Part shown: positions 56,898 through 64,000 of the stretch, piece by piece
Layout of the letters: each line of letters begins with the position of its first letter
Numbering within the stretch: the first letter of the stretch is position 1
Origin: Ruminococcus sp.
GTDB lineage: Bacteria; Bacillota; Clostridia; Oscillospirales; Ruminococcaceae
Direction of reading: 5' to 3'
Length of the DNA: 64,000 nt
NCBI RefSeq assembly: GCF_017549005.1
Contig: NZ_JAFYYT010000035.1
Location: 18,921 to 82,920 of the forward strand
Notes under the pieces: generated by a model
The model's input: only the letters and a program-made list of their open reading frames with translations
Database searches by the model: none
What the model was told of the DNA's origin: nothing
Translations under genes and position numbers: made by a program

Positions 56898-57662
56898 ATG
56901 GGGGATATCCTTAGTATAGATAACCTGTTGATAAAGCTGAAACAACGCACTTTGATACAGAATGTTTCATTTGACATAGGGCAGGGTGAAGCGGTCTTAT
57001 TATCCGGAGAAAACGGCATCGGAAAGAGTTCCATACTGAAAAGCATTATGCGGTTAGAAACCGATGGAAAGAAAATCGAAGGTAGGATCACACACCATAC
57101 ATTCGGTGATATTCTCTCGTTAAGTGATGACGAATTGCAGCGATTTCGTTCCAGCATTGCCTATATTCCCCAAAAGGACGAATACTCTGAAATGGGGCGC
57201 ATACAAGTCAGAGATGTTATCAGCAACAGCGGAGAAGCCCACGCAGGCAATGATATGAGCTATTCCGAGGTCAATGACCTGATCGACGAATGGCTGCCAC
57301 GCAGGGGAGATAACAGCAGGATATTCGATGCAAAGTCCAGACCGGGTAAATTCAGTGGTGGTGAGCAAAGGCTACTACAAGTGTTCTCTGTTATAGCTAC
57401 TCGTTCAGATGCAGACCTGCTGATCATCGACGAACCGCTTAACAACCTTGACTTTGTGAACGCAAGGTATATCAGTAACCTCATCAATAAGGTCATTCGT
57501 GAGCATCCTCAAATGGGCTTGCTGATGATAAGTCATTGCAGGATATTTCCGTTTATTACACGGGAGCTTAAACTTACAGCCAATGGAATAAGCGAGATCT
57601 CAGAGCCTTATACTTGCCATAGCTGCTTTGGCGAGCATGATGAGAATGGATTTTATAAGTGA
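56898..57662 (+). CDS. ABC transporter ATP-binding protein of the mobile element
   Basis: This 254-aa ATPase has Walker A GENGIGKSS, signature FSGGEQRLLQV and Walker B LLIIDEPLNNLD. It lies 2 bp after the permease stop with SD GGAGG. It is more divergent than the chromosomal MacB-type ATPases of this window. The C-terminus adds a Cys-containing tail (CHSCFGEHDENG). Confidence 0.9.
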   Translation: MGDILSIDNLLIKLKQRTLIQNVSFDIGQGEAVLLSGENGIGKSSILKSIMRLETDGKKIEGRITHHTFGDILSLSDDELQRFRSSIAYIPQKDEYSEMGRIQVRDVISNSGEAHAGNDMSYSEVNDLIDEWLPRRGDNSRIFDAKSRPGKFSGGEQRLLQVFSVIATRSDADLLIIDEPLNNLDFVNARYISNLINKVIREHPQMGLLMISHCRIFPFITRELKLTANGISEISEPYTCHSCFGEHDENGFYK

Positions 57663-57673
57663 ATACATACAAA

Positions 57674-57710
57674 AACAGGCGGATACCTTTTGTGGAAGTA
57701 TCCGCCTGTT
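57674..57710 (+). terminator. Terminator of the element ABC cluster
   Basis: AACAGGCGGATAC (57674-57686) pairs with GTATCCGCCTGTT (57698-57710), a 13-bp stem followed by CTGCTT. Confidence 0.75.
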
Positions 57711-57754
57711 CTGCTTCATAGCCCGCTGTATAGGTCTTTCCATAATAGTTGTTG

Positions 57755-57797
57755 AAAAACTTCTATATGAGTACCGCCCTAATAATGGGCGGGGTGT
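57755..57797 (-). repeat. Right terminal inverted repeat of the element
   Basis: It is the inverted partner of 46226-46267. Its CCGCCC/GGGCGG hairpin is followed by a T-run (GGGTGTTTTTT), so it may also work as a terminator. Confidence 0.7.
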
Positions 57798-57823
57798 TTT
57801 TTGCCTTCACGCATATAAAACAT

Positions 57824-57851
57824 AAGCGCCCGTGCAGCTGCACGGGCGCTT
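57824..57851. terminator. Terminator of nadE
   Basis: A 28-bp perfect palindrome (AAGCGCCCGTGCAG and its complement) lies 3 bp past the nadE stop. Confidence 0.8.
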
Positions 57852-57854
57852 GTT

Positions 57855-58604
57855 TTACTTGTTCTGTTCGTATTTGGGCATTAACTGCAGCTTGTGGAGA
57901 TTTGCCCTGTGAAGTCGGTCTATCTTTTCCTTTATCTCCGGTACTGAGCTTAGATCGTCCTCGCCGCGGATATATCTGTCAAGCATTGCATATGTGAAGC
58001 CGAGGTTCTCCTCATCTGTCTTGCCGCAAAGTCCGTCGATAGGTACCTTGTGTACCAGTTCTTTGGGAAGCCCGAGATATTCGCCTACCTGTAATACCTC
58101 CGTGACAGTGAGGTCGGAAAGGGGAGAGAAATCTCCTGCGGCGTCGCCGTATTTGGTGGAGTAGCCTACCCAGTCCTCGGAGAGGTTGCAGGTATTCACC
58201 ACTCTGCCGTTGTTGCAGGCTGCTATCGCATAGAGAGTAGTCATCCTTATACGTGCGGGAGTGTTTACAACAGCCTGGTTGGAGGGCTCTAAGTGCTTTT
58301 TAAGCTCGTTCATGAAAGCCTTTACGGTATCGCCGATATTTACGGTATAGCTCCTTATGCCGAGAGTGTCCACAAGCAGGTGGCTGTAGGAAATATCAGC
58401 CTGTTCGCCCTGCGGCATGAGTACGCCGATGACTCTGTCCCTGCCAAGCGCCTTTACGCATACCGCTGCGGCTACGGAGCTGTCCTTGCCGCCTGATATG
58501 CCGATAACGGCATTTGTTGTCGGTGAAGCAGTCTTCTCAAACAGGTCGCGCACCCATTCAACTACTTCATTTGTTACTTCCTCTGCATTGAAACTGTAGC
58601 TCAT
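57855..58604 (-). CDS. nadE: NAD+ synthase (ammonia-dependent)
   Basis: This 249-aa enzyme makes NAD+ from nicotinic acid adenine dinucleotide, ATP and ammonia. The P-loop is VIGISGGKDSSVAAA. Other blocks are NTPARIRMTTLYAIA, NTCNLSEDWVGYSTKYGD and FSPLSDLTVTEV. There is no N-terminal glutaminase domain, so it uses free ammonia. SD GGAGG. It lies 57 bp downstream of the ThrH-type gene, probably in one operon. Confidence 0.96.
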   Translation of the reverse strand: MSYSFNAEEVTNEVVEWVRDLFEKTASPTTNAVIGISGGKDSSVAAAVCVKALGRDRVIGVLMPQGEQADISYSHLLVDTLGIRSYTVNIGDTVKAFMNELKKHLEPSNQAVVNTPARIRMTTLYAIAACNNGRVVNTCNLSEDWVGYSTKYGDAAGDFSPLSDLTVTEVLQVGEYLGLPKELVHKVPIDGLCGKTDEENLGFTYAMLDRYIRGEDDLSSVPEIKEKIDRLHRANLHKLQLMPKYEQNK

Positions 58605-58661
58605 AAAAATACCTCCGCTCTTTATGTGCTGATATTGCGGTATAGTGCCGCATTCAGCGTT

Positions 58662-59267
58662 TTATTCTGACATTGCCTTCTTTATTGCCGCAAGGAGCTC
58701 GTCATAGGTCTCGTATGCGGGAAGCTCGGGGTGATCCTTCTTTATCTGCTCTGTGCTGCGGAAAAGGAAGCCTGCCTTGCTTGCCTCTATCATGCCGAGG
58801 TCGTTGTAGCTGTCGCCGCTTGCGATAGTATCATAGCCTATAGACTGAAGTGCCTTTACCGTAGTCAGCTTTGACTTCTCACAGCGCATCCTGAAACCTG
58901 TTATCTCGCCGTTTTCAGCTACCTCGAGGCTGTTGCAGAAGATAGTCGGCCAGCCCAGCTTCTTCATGAGAGGAGCTGCAAACTGTGTGAAGGTATCGCT
59001 GATGATTATTACCTGACCAAGCTCGCGGAGAGCGTCAAGGAACTCCTTTGCGCCTTCCATAGGCTCGATCTTTGCGATAGTATCCTGTATCTCCCTGAGT
59101 CCGAGACCGTGCTCCTTGAGGACGCCGAGACGCCAGTTCATGAGCTTGTCGTAATCGGGCTCGTCACGGGTGGTCTTTTTCAGTTCGGGAATGCCGCTTG
59201 CTTCGGAAAAAGCTATCCATATCTCTGGCACAAGAACTCCCTCAAGATCAAGACAAGTTATATACAT
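58662..59267 (-). CDS. thrH: ThrH-type phosphoserine phosphatase/homoserine phosphotransferase (HAD family)
   Basis: This 201-aa HAD enzyme starts YITCLDLEGVLVPEIW; the nucleophile region is DLEG, as in ThrH. It has IIISDTFTQF (motif II) and IASGDSYNDLGMI (motif IV). It dephosphorylates phosphoserine and can move phosphate to homoserine. The ATG at 59267 has GGAGG 7 nt upstream; the frame from 59312 lacks one. Confidence 0.9.
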   Translation of the reverse strand: MYITCLDLEGVLVPEIWIAFSEASGIPELKKTTRDEPDYDKLMNWRLGVLKEHGLGLREIQDTIAKIEPMEGAKEFLDALRELGQVIIISDTFTQFAAPLMKKLGWPTIFCNSLEVAENGEITGFRMRCEKSKLTTVKALQSIGYDTIASGDSYNDLGMIEASKAGFLFRSTEQIKKDHPELPAYETYDELLAAIKKAMSE

Positions 59268-59303
59268 AATTGATTCCTCCATTAAAAAATATCTTACCCT
59301 ACT

Positions 59304-59332
59304 ATTATACAACTTTTTCCTTTACTTGTAAA
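59304..59332 (-). promoter_or_regulatory. Promoter of thrH-nadE
   Basis: On the minus strand TTTACA (59332-59327), 17 bp, TATAAT (59309-59304). Confidence 0.75.
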
Positions 59333-59368
59333 GAAAAAAATAAGAGCAGCTGAGAGCCGCTCTTTATG

Positions 59369-60823
59369 TCAGTATGAAAGCACGGTGTTGACTATTCCCT
59401 GATAGAGATAGCCTGTCTGACTTGCGAAGTCAAATCCGAAATCCGCAGGGTTCTGCAGCTGCATAACTATGATGTATGAGCCGTCATAGCCGTAATCGCT
59501 GTAGTCCGTGTACTTTATCTTTTCGCCCGAGCGGTCCGCAACGTTCCTGAGACAGCCCGTGATGTACAGGAAATCTCCGCGCCCGGTTTCTGCGGTTCCC
59601 GTTTTTGCAAAGAATTCGTAGTTTTCGGGCACGTATACGCCGATATTATTTGCGACCGCCCTCATGCATTCAAGGAGATTCTGCCGGTTTTCCTCGGGAA
59701 TGCTTGCGATGACCTCATAGGGAGCGGTGCCCTTTGCACATTCCTTTGACGGGTCGGCAGTATCGACTACCTGCTGAACTACGAAAGGCTTTACCATTTC
59801 GCCGAATACGGCTTCTCTGCCGAGTGCGGCAAGGTATATGGGGCAGGTCTGTACATACGACTGACCGAATGCGCTTCGGCGCAGGTCGTCAAGGCAGTGT
59901 ACCTCGATATTGTTCTCGATAGAGCCGAAATCACAGCTTATGGGATCGCAGAAATGGAAAAGGCTGTTCAGTTCGCTGAGTACCTTTTCTGTTCCGAGCT
60001 GATCGAAGGCTTTTGCGAAGAAGATGTTGCTGGAGTTGACAAAGGCTGAATACAGAGTCCTTTCAGGTATAGGATAGCCGCCGATGTCATGGTCCCAGTT
60101 CACGATAGTTGCTCCGCTGTCGAACCATTCTCCGTCGTCGTAAAGAGAGGTTATGCCGTTTTTGTCGGCGATGACCTCGGACATTATCTTGAAGCACGAA
60201 CCGGGAGAAGCATTGGTGAAAGCCTTGTTTTCGAGAGCTCCCGACCACAGTCCGTCTCTGTACTCTGCGTCGGCGTAGTAGAGCTCGGGGTCATAGGTAG
60301 GGTAGGAGACCTCCGCAAGAATGGAGCCGTCTGTCCTGAGTACCACCACAGAGCCCGACATACCCATATTTGCCATATATGAGCTGAGGGCTGTCTGCAC
60401 ATCGGAGTTAATGGTGAGCCTTACCGAGCTTCCCACGTCGTGTTCTGCGTTTATGTGTGTGGGATTTGCTTTTTTGAGCAGCCCTGCAAGAGAGCTGTCG
60501 AAGCCGTTTGAAGCTTCGCTTATGAGATTGCTGAAGGAGTAGGCACAGTTTTCGCCGTAAAGGCGCTCGTCGTCCTCTCCCTTGGCGTAAGTGCCGTATG
60601 TAACAAGATTAAGATTAGTATCGTAAATGTTTCCCCTGTATACCAGCGCCGTAGTGGTGGTAGTAGTTGTCGTTTCTGCTGTTGCAGCTGTGGTAACAGC
60701 ATTAGCCAAGTCAGTGTTGTGATGGACTTCTAATTGTCCGACCTCCGCTGTACAGGACGGAAACGTCATTGCCGCGGCAGCTGCGCCGATAAGCGGCAGA
60801 AGTTTTGTTCCCCTGAAAATCAT
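59369..60823 (-). CDS. Penicillin-binding transpeptidase lipoprotein, paralogue 1
   Basis: This 484-aa exported protein has a lipoprotein-type signal (FPSC) and a Thr-rich linker. A short N-terminal region and a penicillin-binding transpeptidase domain follow, with S209/K212 in PGSCFK, S264-x-N266 in NSSNIFFAK and K407-T-G. It should cross-link peptidoglycan D,D-peptides. The usual class B pedestal is mostly missing. It starts at ATG 60823 (GAGGACGG upstream). It is paralogous to 61440-62888. Confidence 0.88.
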   Translation of the reverse strand: MIFRGTKLLPLIGAAAAAMTFPSCTAEVGQLEVHHNTDLANAVTTAATAETTTTTTTTALVYRGNIYDTNLNLVTYGTYAKGEDDERLYGENCAYSFSNLISEASNGFDSSLAGLLKKANPTHINAEHDVGSSVRLTINSDVQTALSSYMANMGMSGSVVVLRTDGSILAEVSYPTYDPELYYADAEYRDGLWSGALENKAFTNASPGSCFKIMSEVIADKNGITSLYDDGEWFDSGATIVNWDHDIGGYPIPERTLYSAFVNSSNIFFAKAFDQLGTEKVLSELNSLFHFCDPISCDFGSIENNIEVHCLDDLRRSAFGQSYVQTCPIYLAALGREAVFGEMVKPFVVQQVVDTADPSKECAKGTAPYEVIASIPEENRQNLLECMRAVANNIGVYVPENYEFFAKTGTAETGRGDFLYITGCLRNVADRSGEKIKYTDYSDYGYDGSYIIVMQLQNPADFGFDFASQTGYLYQGIVNTVLSY

Positions 60824-60890
60824 TTTGATTACCGTCCTCAGAAATATTTGCATTTTCGCATCCCGAAAGATGCAGGAAAGTCATACCTTA

Positions 60891-60919
60891 ATTATACATT
60901 TTTTTACATGATACGTCAA
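60891..60919 (-). promoter_or_regulatory. Promoter of penicillin-binding paralogue 1
   Basis: On the minus strand TTGACG (60919-60914), 17 bp, TATAAT (60896-60891). Confidence 0.7.
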
Positions 60920-60980
60920 TATGTTTCGGGAAATAAAATCAAAAAAATCTCCCTGTTTTCGTTGAAAAGCTGTACTTTTC

Positions 60981-61009
60981 TTGACAAAATATACAGTTTG
61001 GATTATAAT
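60981..61009 (+). promoter_or_regulatory. Promoter of the TfoX-domain gene
   Basis: TTGACA (60981-60986), 17 bp, TATAAT (61004-61009). Confidence 0.85.
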
Positions 61010-61056
61010 AAGTGTGTATTCAATAAAAAAGCAGTTATTGTAAAGGAGTAAAGGTC

Positions 61057-61371
61057 ATGGCTTCAAGCAGAGAATACCTTGAGTTTGTGCTGGAACAGCT
61101 TTCGGAGATAGAGAGTATAACATACAGGGCAATGATGGGCGAGTTCATCATCTATTGTCAGGGAAAGGTCGTAGGCGGTATCTACGATGACAGATTTCTT
61201 GTGAAACCGACTGCTTCGGCTAAGCGTCTTATGCCTGATGATCCCTATGAGCTCCCGTATGAGGGCGGCAGCAAGATGTTGCTGGTCGAGGATATCGACA
61301 ACAGGGAGTTCCTCAGAGAATTGCTGGAATGCATGGCAGAGGAACTGCCATTGCCCAAGAAAAAGAAATAA
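61057..61371 (+). CDS. TfoX/Sxy N-terminal domain protein
   Basis: This 104-aa protein is a TfoX N-terminal domain: YLEFVLEQLSEIESITYRAM, MGEFIIYCQGKVVGGIYDDR, VKPTASAKRL. The full TfoX regulator controls competence in Gammaproteobacteria; the stand-alone domain in Firmicutes has no proven role. It sits between two penicillin-binding paralogues on the other strand. SD AAAGGAG. Confidence 0.9.
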   Translation: MASSREYLEFVLEQLSEIESITYRAMMGEFIIYCQGKVVGGIYDDRFLVKPTASAKRLMPDDPYELPYEGGSKMLLVEDIDNREFLRELLECMAEELPLPKKKK

Positions 61372-61378
61372 TAAATAA

Positions 61379-61412
61379 AAAAGCCATAAAGAAGCAATTC
61401 CTTATGGCTTTT
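61379..61412. terminator. Convergent terminator, TfoX-domain gene and paralogue 2
   Basis: AAGCCATAA (61381-61389) pairs with TTATGGCTT (61402-61410), with flanking A and T runs that lengthen the stem. Confidence 0.8.
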
Positions 61413-61439
61413 ACTTATATTTCACAGCTTTACTAATAC

Positions 61440-62888
61440 TTATTTTCCGATTACCCTGTTTAGTATCTCACGGTAAACTCCTGCCGACTGTGAGGCAAAC
61501 TCAAAGCCGTGTTCGGCAGGGTTCTGTATCTCCATAACTACCACATATGAGCCCGTTTCACCGTAATTGTCGTAGTTTTCCCAGTTCTGTGCGCCGCTGT
61601 CGTTATAGTTCTTTGCACAGCCTGTGATGTATAGGAAGTCGCCCAGCCAGCCCTCAGCCGTACCTGTTTTTGCATAGAAGCTGTAGCCGTCAGGGACGTA
61701 AACTCCGATATCACCTGCCACTGAGCCCATGACGCTGAGAAGATTGTCCCTGCACTCGGGAGGTATCGACGCTATAACATCGTTTGCCTTTGAGCCGCTG
61801 CCGATCTTTTTGTTTGCGTCGGAGCTGTCAACTATGTCCTTCATTACGAACGGTGTGACCATATCGCCGAAAACTGCCTCTCTGCCGAGAGCTGCAAGGA
61901 AAATAGGACAGGTGAGCACCTTTGACTGACCGAATGCGCTTCTGCGGAGGTCGTCTATATCTTCGATCTCGATATTGTTGCTGAGATCGCCGAAATCGCA
62001 GTGGATGTCGTCGGAATCGTCCTTGCCGAAGTGGAAGATAGTTTTCAGGTCACTGAGAACGGCCTCTTCGCCTATCTGTTCAAAGGCTTTTGCAAAGAAG
62101 ATGTTGCTTGAGTTGATGAATGCGGAGTTCAGCGAGCGGTTGGGGATAGGATAGCTGCTCTTGTTGGTCTTGTGATCCCAGTTGACGATGGGGTGGTCGT
62201 TGCCGAAGTCCCATGTTCCGTCGTCATAGAGGGAATATATGCCGTGTCTGTCCGCAAGCACCTCGGACATTATCTTGAAGCATGAGCCCGGCTCGTAATT
62301 GCTGAAAGCCTTGTTTCCCACATCGCCCCAGGCAAGATCGTCGCTGTATTTCTGATCCTCCACTGCATTCGGGTCGTATGAGGGATAGTTTACCTGTGCC
62401 ATTATTGAGCCGTCTGTCCTGAGGACTACAACTGCTCCCCTGAGATTTATGCTCTCCATGTAGCTGTAGATATCGTTCTGAACATCGCCGTCAATCGTGA
62501 GCTTTACGGACTGGCAGCTGTCCTCTCCCGTGGGAGTTGAAAGTATCTTGTCGAAAGCTGTGTCATATCCGTCGGACATGGTTGATATTATATTTGCAAA
62601 GGATACGGCGTAATCGCCTGCAAATGTCCTGCGTTTGCCGCTTTCTGCGTCGGAAACGAGGAGATGTCCCTTTGAATCGAAGATATTTCCCTTTGCTCCG
62701 CTGCTCTGTGGCAGAGTTGTTTCTGTTTCGGTCTCCGTGACAGTTTCCGTAGTCACGGAGGAAGCTGAGGTCGTGGTATTGGTATTTTCACCCATGTCTG
62801 CCTTGCCTACAGGCGATGAGCCGCATGAGGAAAGTGAAGCAAGAATTGCTATTGAAGCTGTAAAAGCAGTTATCTTTTTCATTATCAT
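61440..62888 (-). CDS. Penicillin-binding transpeptidase lipoprotein, paralogue 2
   Basis: This 482-aa lipoprotein (lipobox LSSC, then a Ser/Thr/Glu linker) has the same transpeptidase domain as paralogue 1: PGSCFKIMSEVLADRHGIYS with the SxxK motif, NSSNIFFAKAFEQIG with SxN and YAKTGTAEGW with KTG. It is exported and tethered to the membrane. SD AAGGG sits before ATG 62888. The two genes look like an old tandem duplication with the TfoX gene inserted between. Confidence 0.88.
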   Translation of the reverse strand: MIMKKITAFTASIAILASLSSCGSSPVGKADMGENTNTTTSASSVTTETVTETETETTLPQSSGAKGNIFDSKGHLLVSDAESGKRRTFAGDYAVSFANIISTMSDGYDTAFDKILSTPTGEDSCQSVKLTIDGDVQNDIYSYMESINLRGAVVVLRTDGSIMAQVNYPSYDPNAVEDQKYSDDLAWGDVGNKAFSNYEPGSCFKIMSEVLADRHGIYSLYDDGTWDFGNDHPIVNWDHKTNKSSYPIPNRSLNSAFINSSNIFFAKAFEQIGEEAVLSDLKTIFHFGKDDSDDIHCDFGDLSNNIEIEDIDDLRRSAFGQSKVLTCPIFLAALGREAVFGDMVTPFVMKDIVDSSDANKKIGSGSKANDVIASIPPECRDNLLSVMGSVAGDIGVYVPDGYSFYAKTGTAEGWLGDFLYITGCAKNYNDSGAQNWENYDNYGETGSYVVVMEIQNPAEHGFEFASQSAGVYREILNRVIGK

Positions 62889-62983
62889 TTCTGATTTCCC
62901 TTAACATTTTTGTATTGTCAGCGTAAAAGCGGCTTTATTTCAGAGCGTACCGCTCCCTGATAAAACGCTTTCAGCCATTGATA

Positions 62984-63012
62984 ATGATATCACATATTCC
63001 GCGGTTTGTCAA
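62984..63012 (-). promoter_or_regulatory. Promoter of penicillin-binding paralogue 2
   Basis: On the minus strand TTGACA (63012-63007), 17 bp, TATCAT (62989-62984). Confidence 0.7.
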
Positions 63013-63017
63013 TAAAA

Positions 63018-63052
63018 AAGCCATAGTACTTCAGATGTGAGTACTATGGCTT
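63018..63052 (-). terminator. Terminator of the YczE-like gene
   Basis: AAGCCATAGTACT (63018-63030) pairs with AGTACTATGGCTT (63040-63052); the minus side runs into T6. Confidence 0.85.
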
Positions 63053-63059
63053 CAGCTTT

Positions 63060-63713
63060 TTATGCACTGACTTTTCCGGTTTTGCTGTCAAGGAGCTTCC
63101 TTGCAAAGTGTTCGCAGAAAAACTCTATCAGCGGTCCCATGAAGAATGCGGTTATTATCGTTCCGATACCTGCAATAGTCGGTATCTCCCTGAGGTGACC
63201 GCCTCCTGCGACGAACATCACCGAACCGAGTACTACGCAGCACACATCAGTGCAGATACGTATGAACTTGAACTTTCCTATCTTCCATTTGTTAGCCATT
63301 ATCAGCGCTACAGCGTCATAAGTGGAAACTCCCAGGTCTGCGGTTATATACAGCGAGGAGCCTATGCATATGATGACTATGCCGACTATAAGGAACACGA
63401 CGCGCATAGGCATTGTCGGCTCTGGAATGACCCAGCGCAGGAACCTGTAGGAGTATTCCGTCACATATCCCAGCAGGAACAGGTTGATAAAGGTGGCGAT
63501 ACCTATGTAATGCCTGTCGAAAATAAGACTGAATGTCAGCAGGACTGCATTGACGATCACATACAGAGTACCGAAGCTGATAGGTATGAGCCTGCTTATG
63601 CCGCTCATGAATGACTGGAATGGATCGACGCCGAAGGCTGCCATTTTGAAGATAGCTACGCTTACCGCACCTGCCATGACTCCCAGAATGGACATAATGA
63701 TTCTTTTTTTCAT
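63060..63713 (-). CDS. YczE/YitT-like integral membrane protein
   Basis: This 217-aa protein has five hydrophobic segments. Marks of the YczE group are FGVDPFQSFMSGISRLIPIS near the start and SSLYITADLGVSTYDAVALI in the middle. Members are near-ubiquitous in Firmicutes; function is unknown. SD AAGAGAG. An extended -10 (TGATATAAT on the minus strand) lies upstream. Confidence 0.82.
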   Translation of the reverse strand: MKKRIIMSILGVMAGAVSVAIFKMAAFGVDPFQSFMSGISRLIPISFGTLYVIVNAVLLTFSLIFDRHYIGIATFINLFLLGYVTEYSYRFLRWVIPEPTMPMRVVFLIVGIVIICIGSSLYITADLGVSTYDAVALIMANKWKIGKFKFIRICTDVCCVVLGSVMFVAGGGHLREIPTIAGIGTIITAFFMGPLIEFFCEHFARKLLDSKTGKVSA

Positions 63714-63858
63714 GTTTTCTCTCTTTTCATGGTTTATTTCTGATTGATTATATCATAGCTTAAAGCCGAAGTCTAACCTAAAATTGCGATGTTATTAACT
63801 AAAAATGCGGTTTTATGATAAAAGTATTATTTATTACCGTATAAAAAAGGACAGCCGT

Positions 63859-63921
63859 ATGGGTAATGTCATTAAGCTAAGGAAAAGTAAAATAATCACA
63901 GGAATCAAAAAGATCCTGTGA
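63859..63921 (+). CDS. Possible 20-aa leader peptide
   Basis: MGNVIKLRKSKIITGIKKIL is preceded by AAAGGAC 6 nt before ATG. Its 3' half and stop lie within the terminator stem, the layout of a leader peptide or attenuator. The gene it would control lies beyond the window. Confidence 0.35.
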   Translation: MGNVIKLRKSKIITGIKKIL

Positions 63922-63932
63922 TTATTTTTTTT
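63891..63932 (+). terminator. Strong intrinsic terminator at the right edge
   Basis: AATAATCACAGG (63891-63902) pairs with CCTGTGATTATT (63915-63926), followed by T6. A further TTGACA at 63963-63968 may begin the next gene's promoter. Confidence 0.85.
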
Positions 63933-64000
63933 GTATATAATGTAAATTTTTGCAAAAAGGTATTGACAAATAGCCAAAAATGTGCGGCGCAGCTAATCAG

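Overview
The window looks like chromosomal DNA from a fibre-degrading, cellulosome-type Ruminococcus or close relative (Bacillota, Oscillospiraceae). Three large secreted enzymes carry type I dockerins beside carbohydrate-binding modules, ribosome binding sites are of the AGGAGG type, and clear sigma-A promoters, nearly all with a 17-bp spacer, recur. The species call is an inference; no rRNA or tRNA is visible.

Region 1 (1-10.2 kb) is a complete type I-C CRISPR-Cas locus on the minus strand. Its order is promoter, cas3, cas5c, cas8c (with an internal cas11c start), cas7c, cas4, cas1, cas2, leader, then an array of at least 37 identical 32-bp repeats that runs off the left edge.

Region 2 (10.7-21 kb) holds a secreted cysteine-peptidase-like protein, a GH43-CBM22-dockerin-CE1 enzyme, a MATE exporter and a GH141-like beta-helix-CBM6-dockerin enzyme. 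The hemicellulases would act outside the cell on the cellulosome scaffold.

Region 3 (21-38.9 kb) is mostly housekeeping. It has a nitroreductase, an ion permease, an M13 metallopeptidase lipoprotein with a two-gene ABC exporter, a TetR regulator divergent from a DUF1858 redox protein, a three-gene cell-surface glycan cluster (FAD oxidoreductase, GtrA, polytopic membrane protein), a TPP-riboswitch-controlled thiD-cytX-thiC operon, and two redox genes (flavin reductase with two rubredoxins; an EFR1-type flavodoxin-ferredoxin). It ends in a hairpin-rich noncoding block.

Region 4 (39.3-46.2 kb) has a GH30-dockerin enzyme, a second MacB-like ABC pair and a short leucine-rich-repeat protein.

Region 5 (about 46.23-57.80 kb) is read as an 11.6-kb integrated mobile element with imperfect terminal inverted repeats. 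It carries a large serine recombinase, a TnpW-like protein, a DUF4315-like protein, an oriT-like palindromic region, MobC without a relaxase, a PIN-domain/XRE pair and a SLOG protein. Its cargo is a lipoprotein with a C-terminal WHH-like HNH/EndoVII nuclease domain, an overlapping immunity-type gene, and a four-gene lipoprotein/ABC cluster.

Region 6 (57.8-64 kb) is chromosomal again: nadE, a ThrH-type phosphatase, two paralogous penicillin-binding lipoproteins flanking a TfoX-domain gene, a YczE-like membrane protein, and a short ORF overlapping a strong terminator at the right edge.
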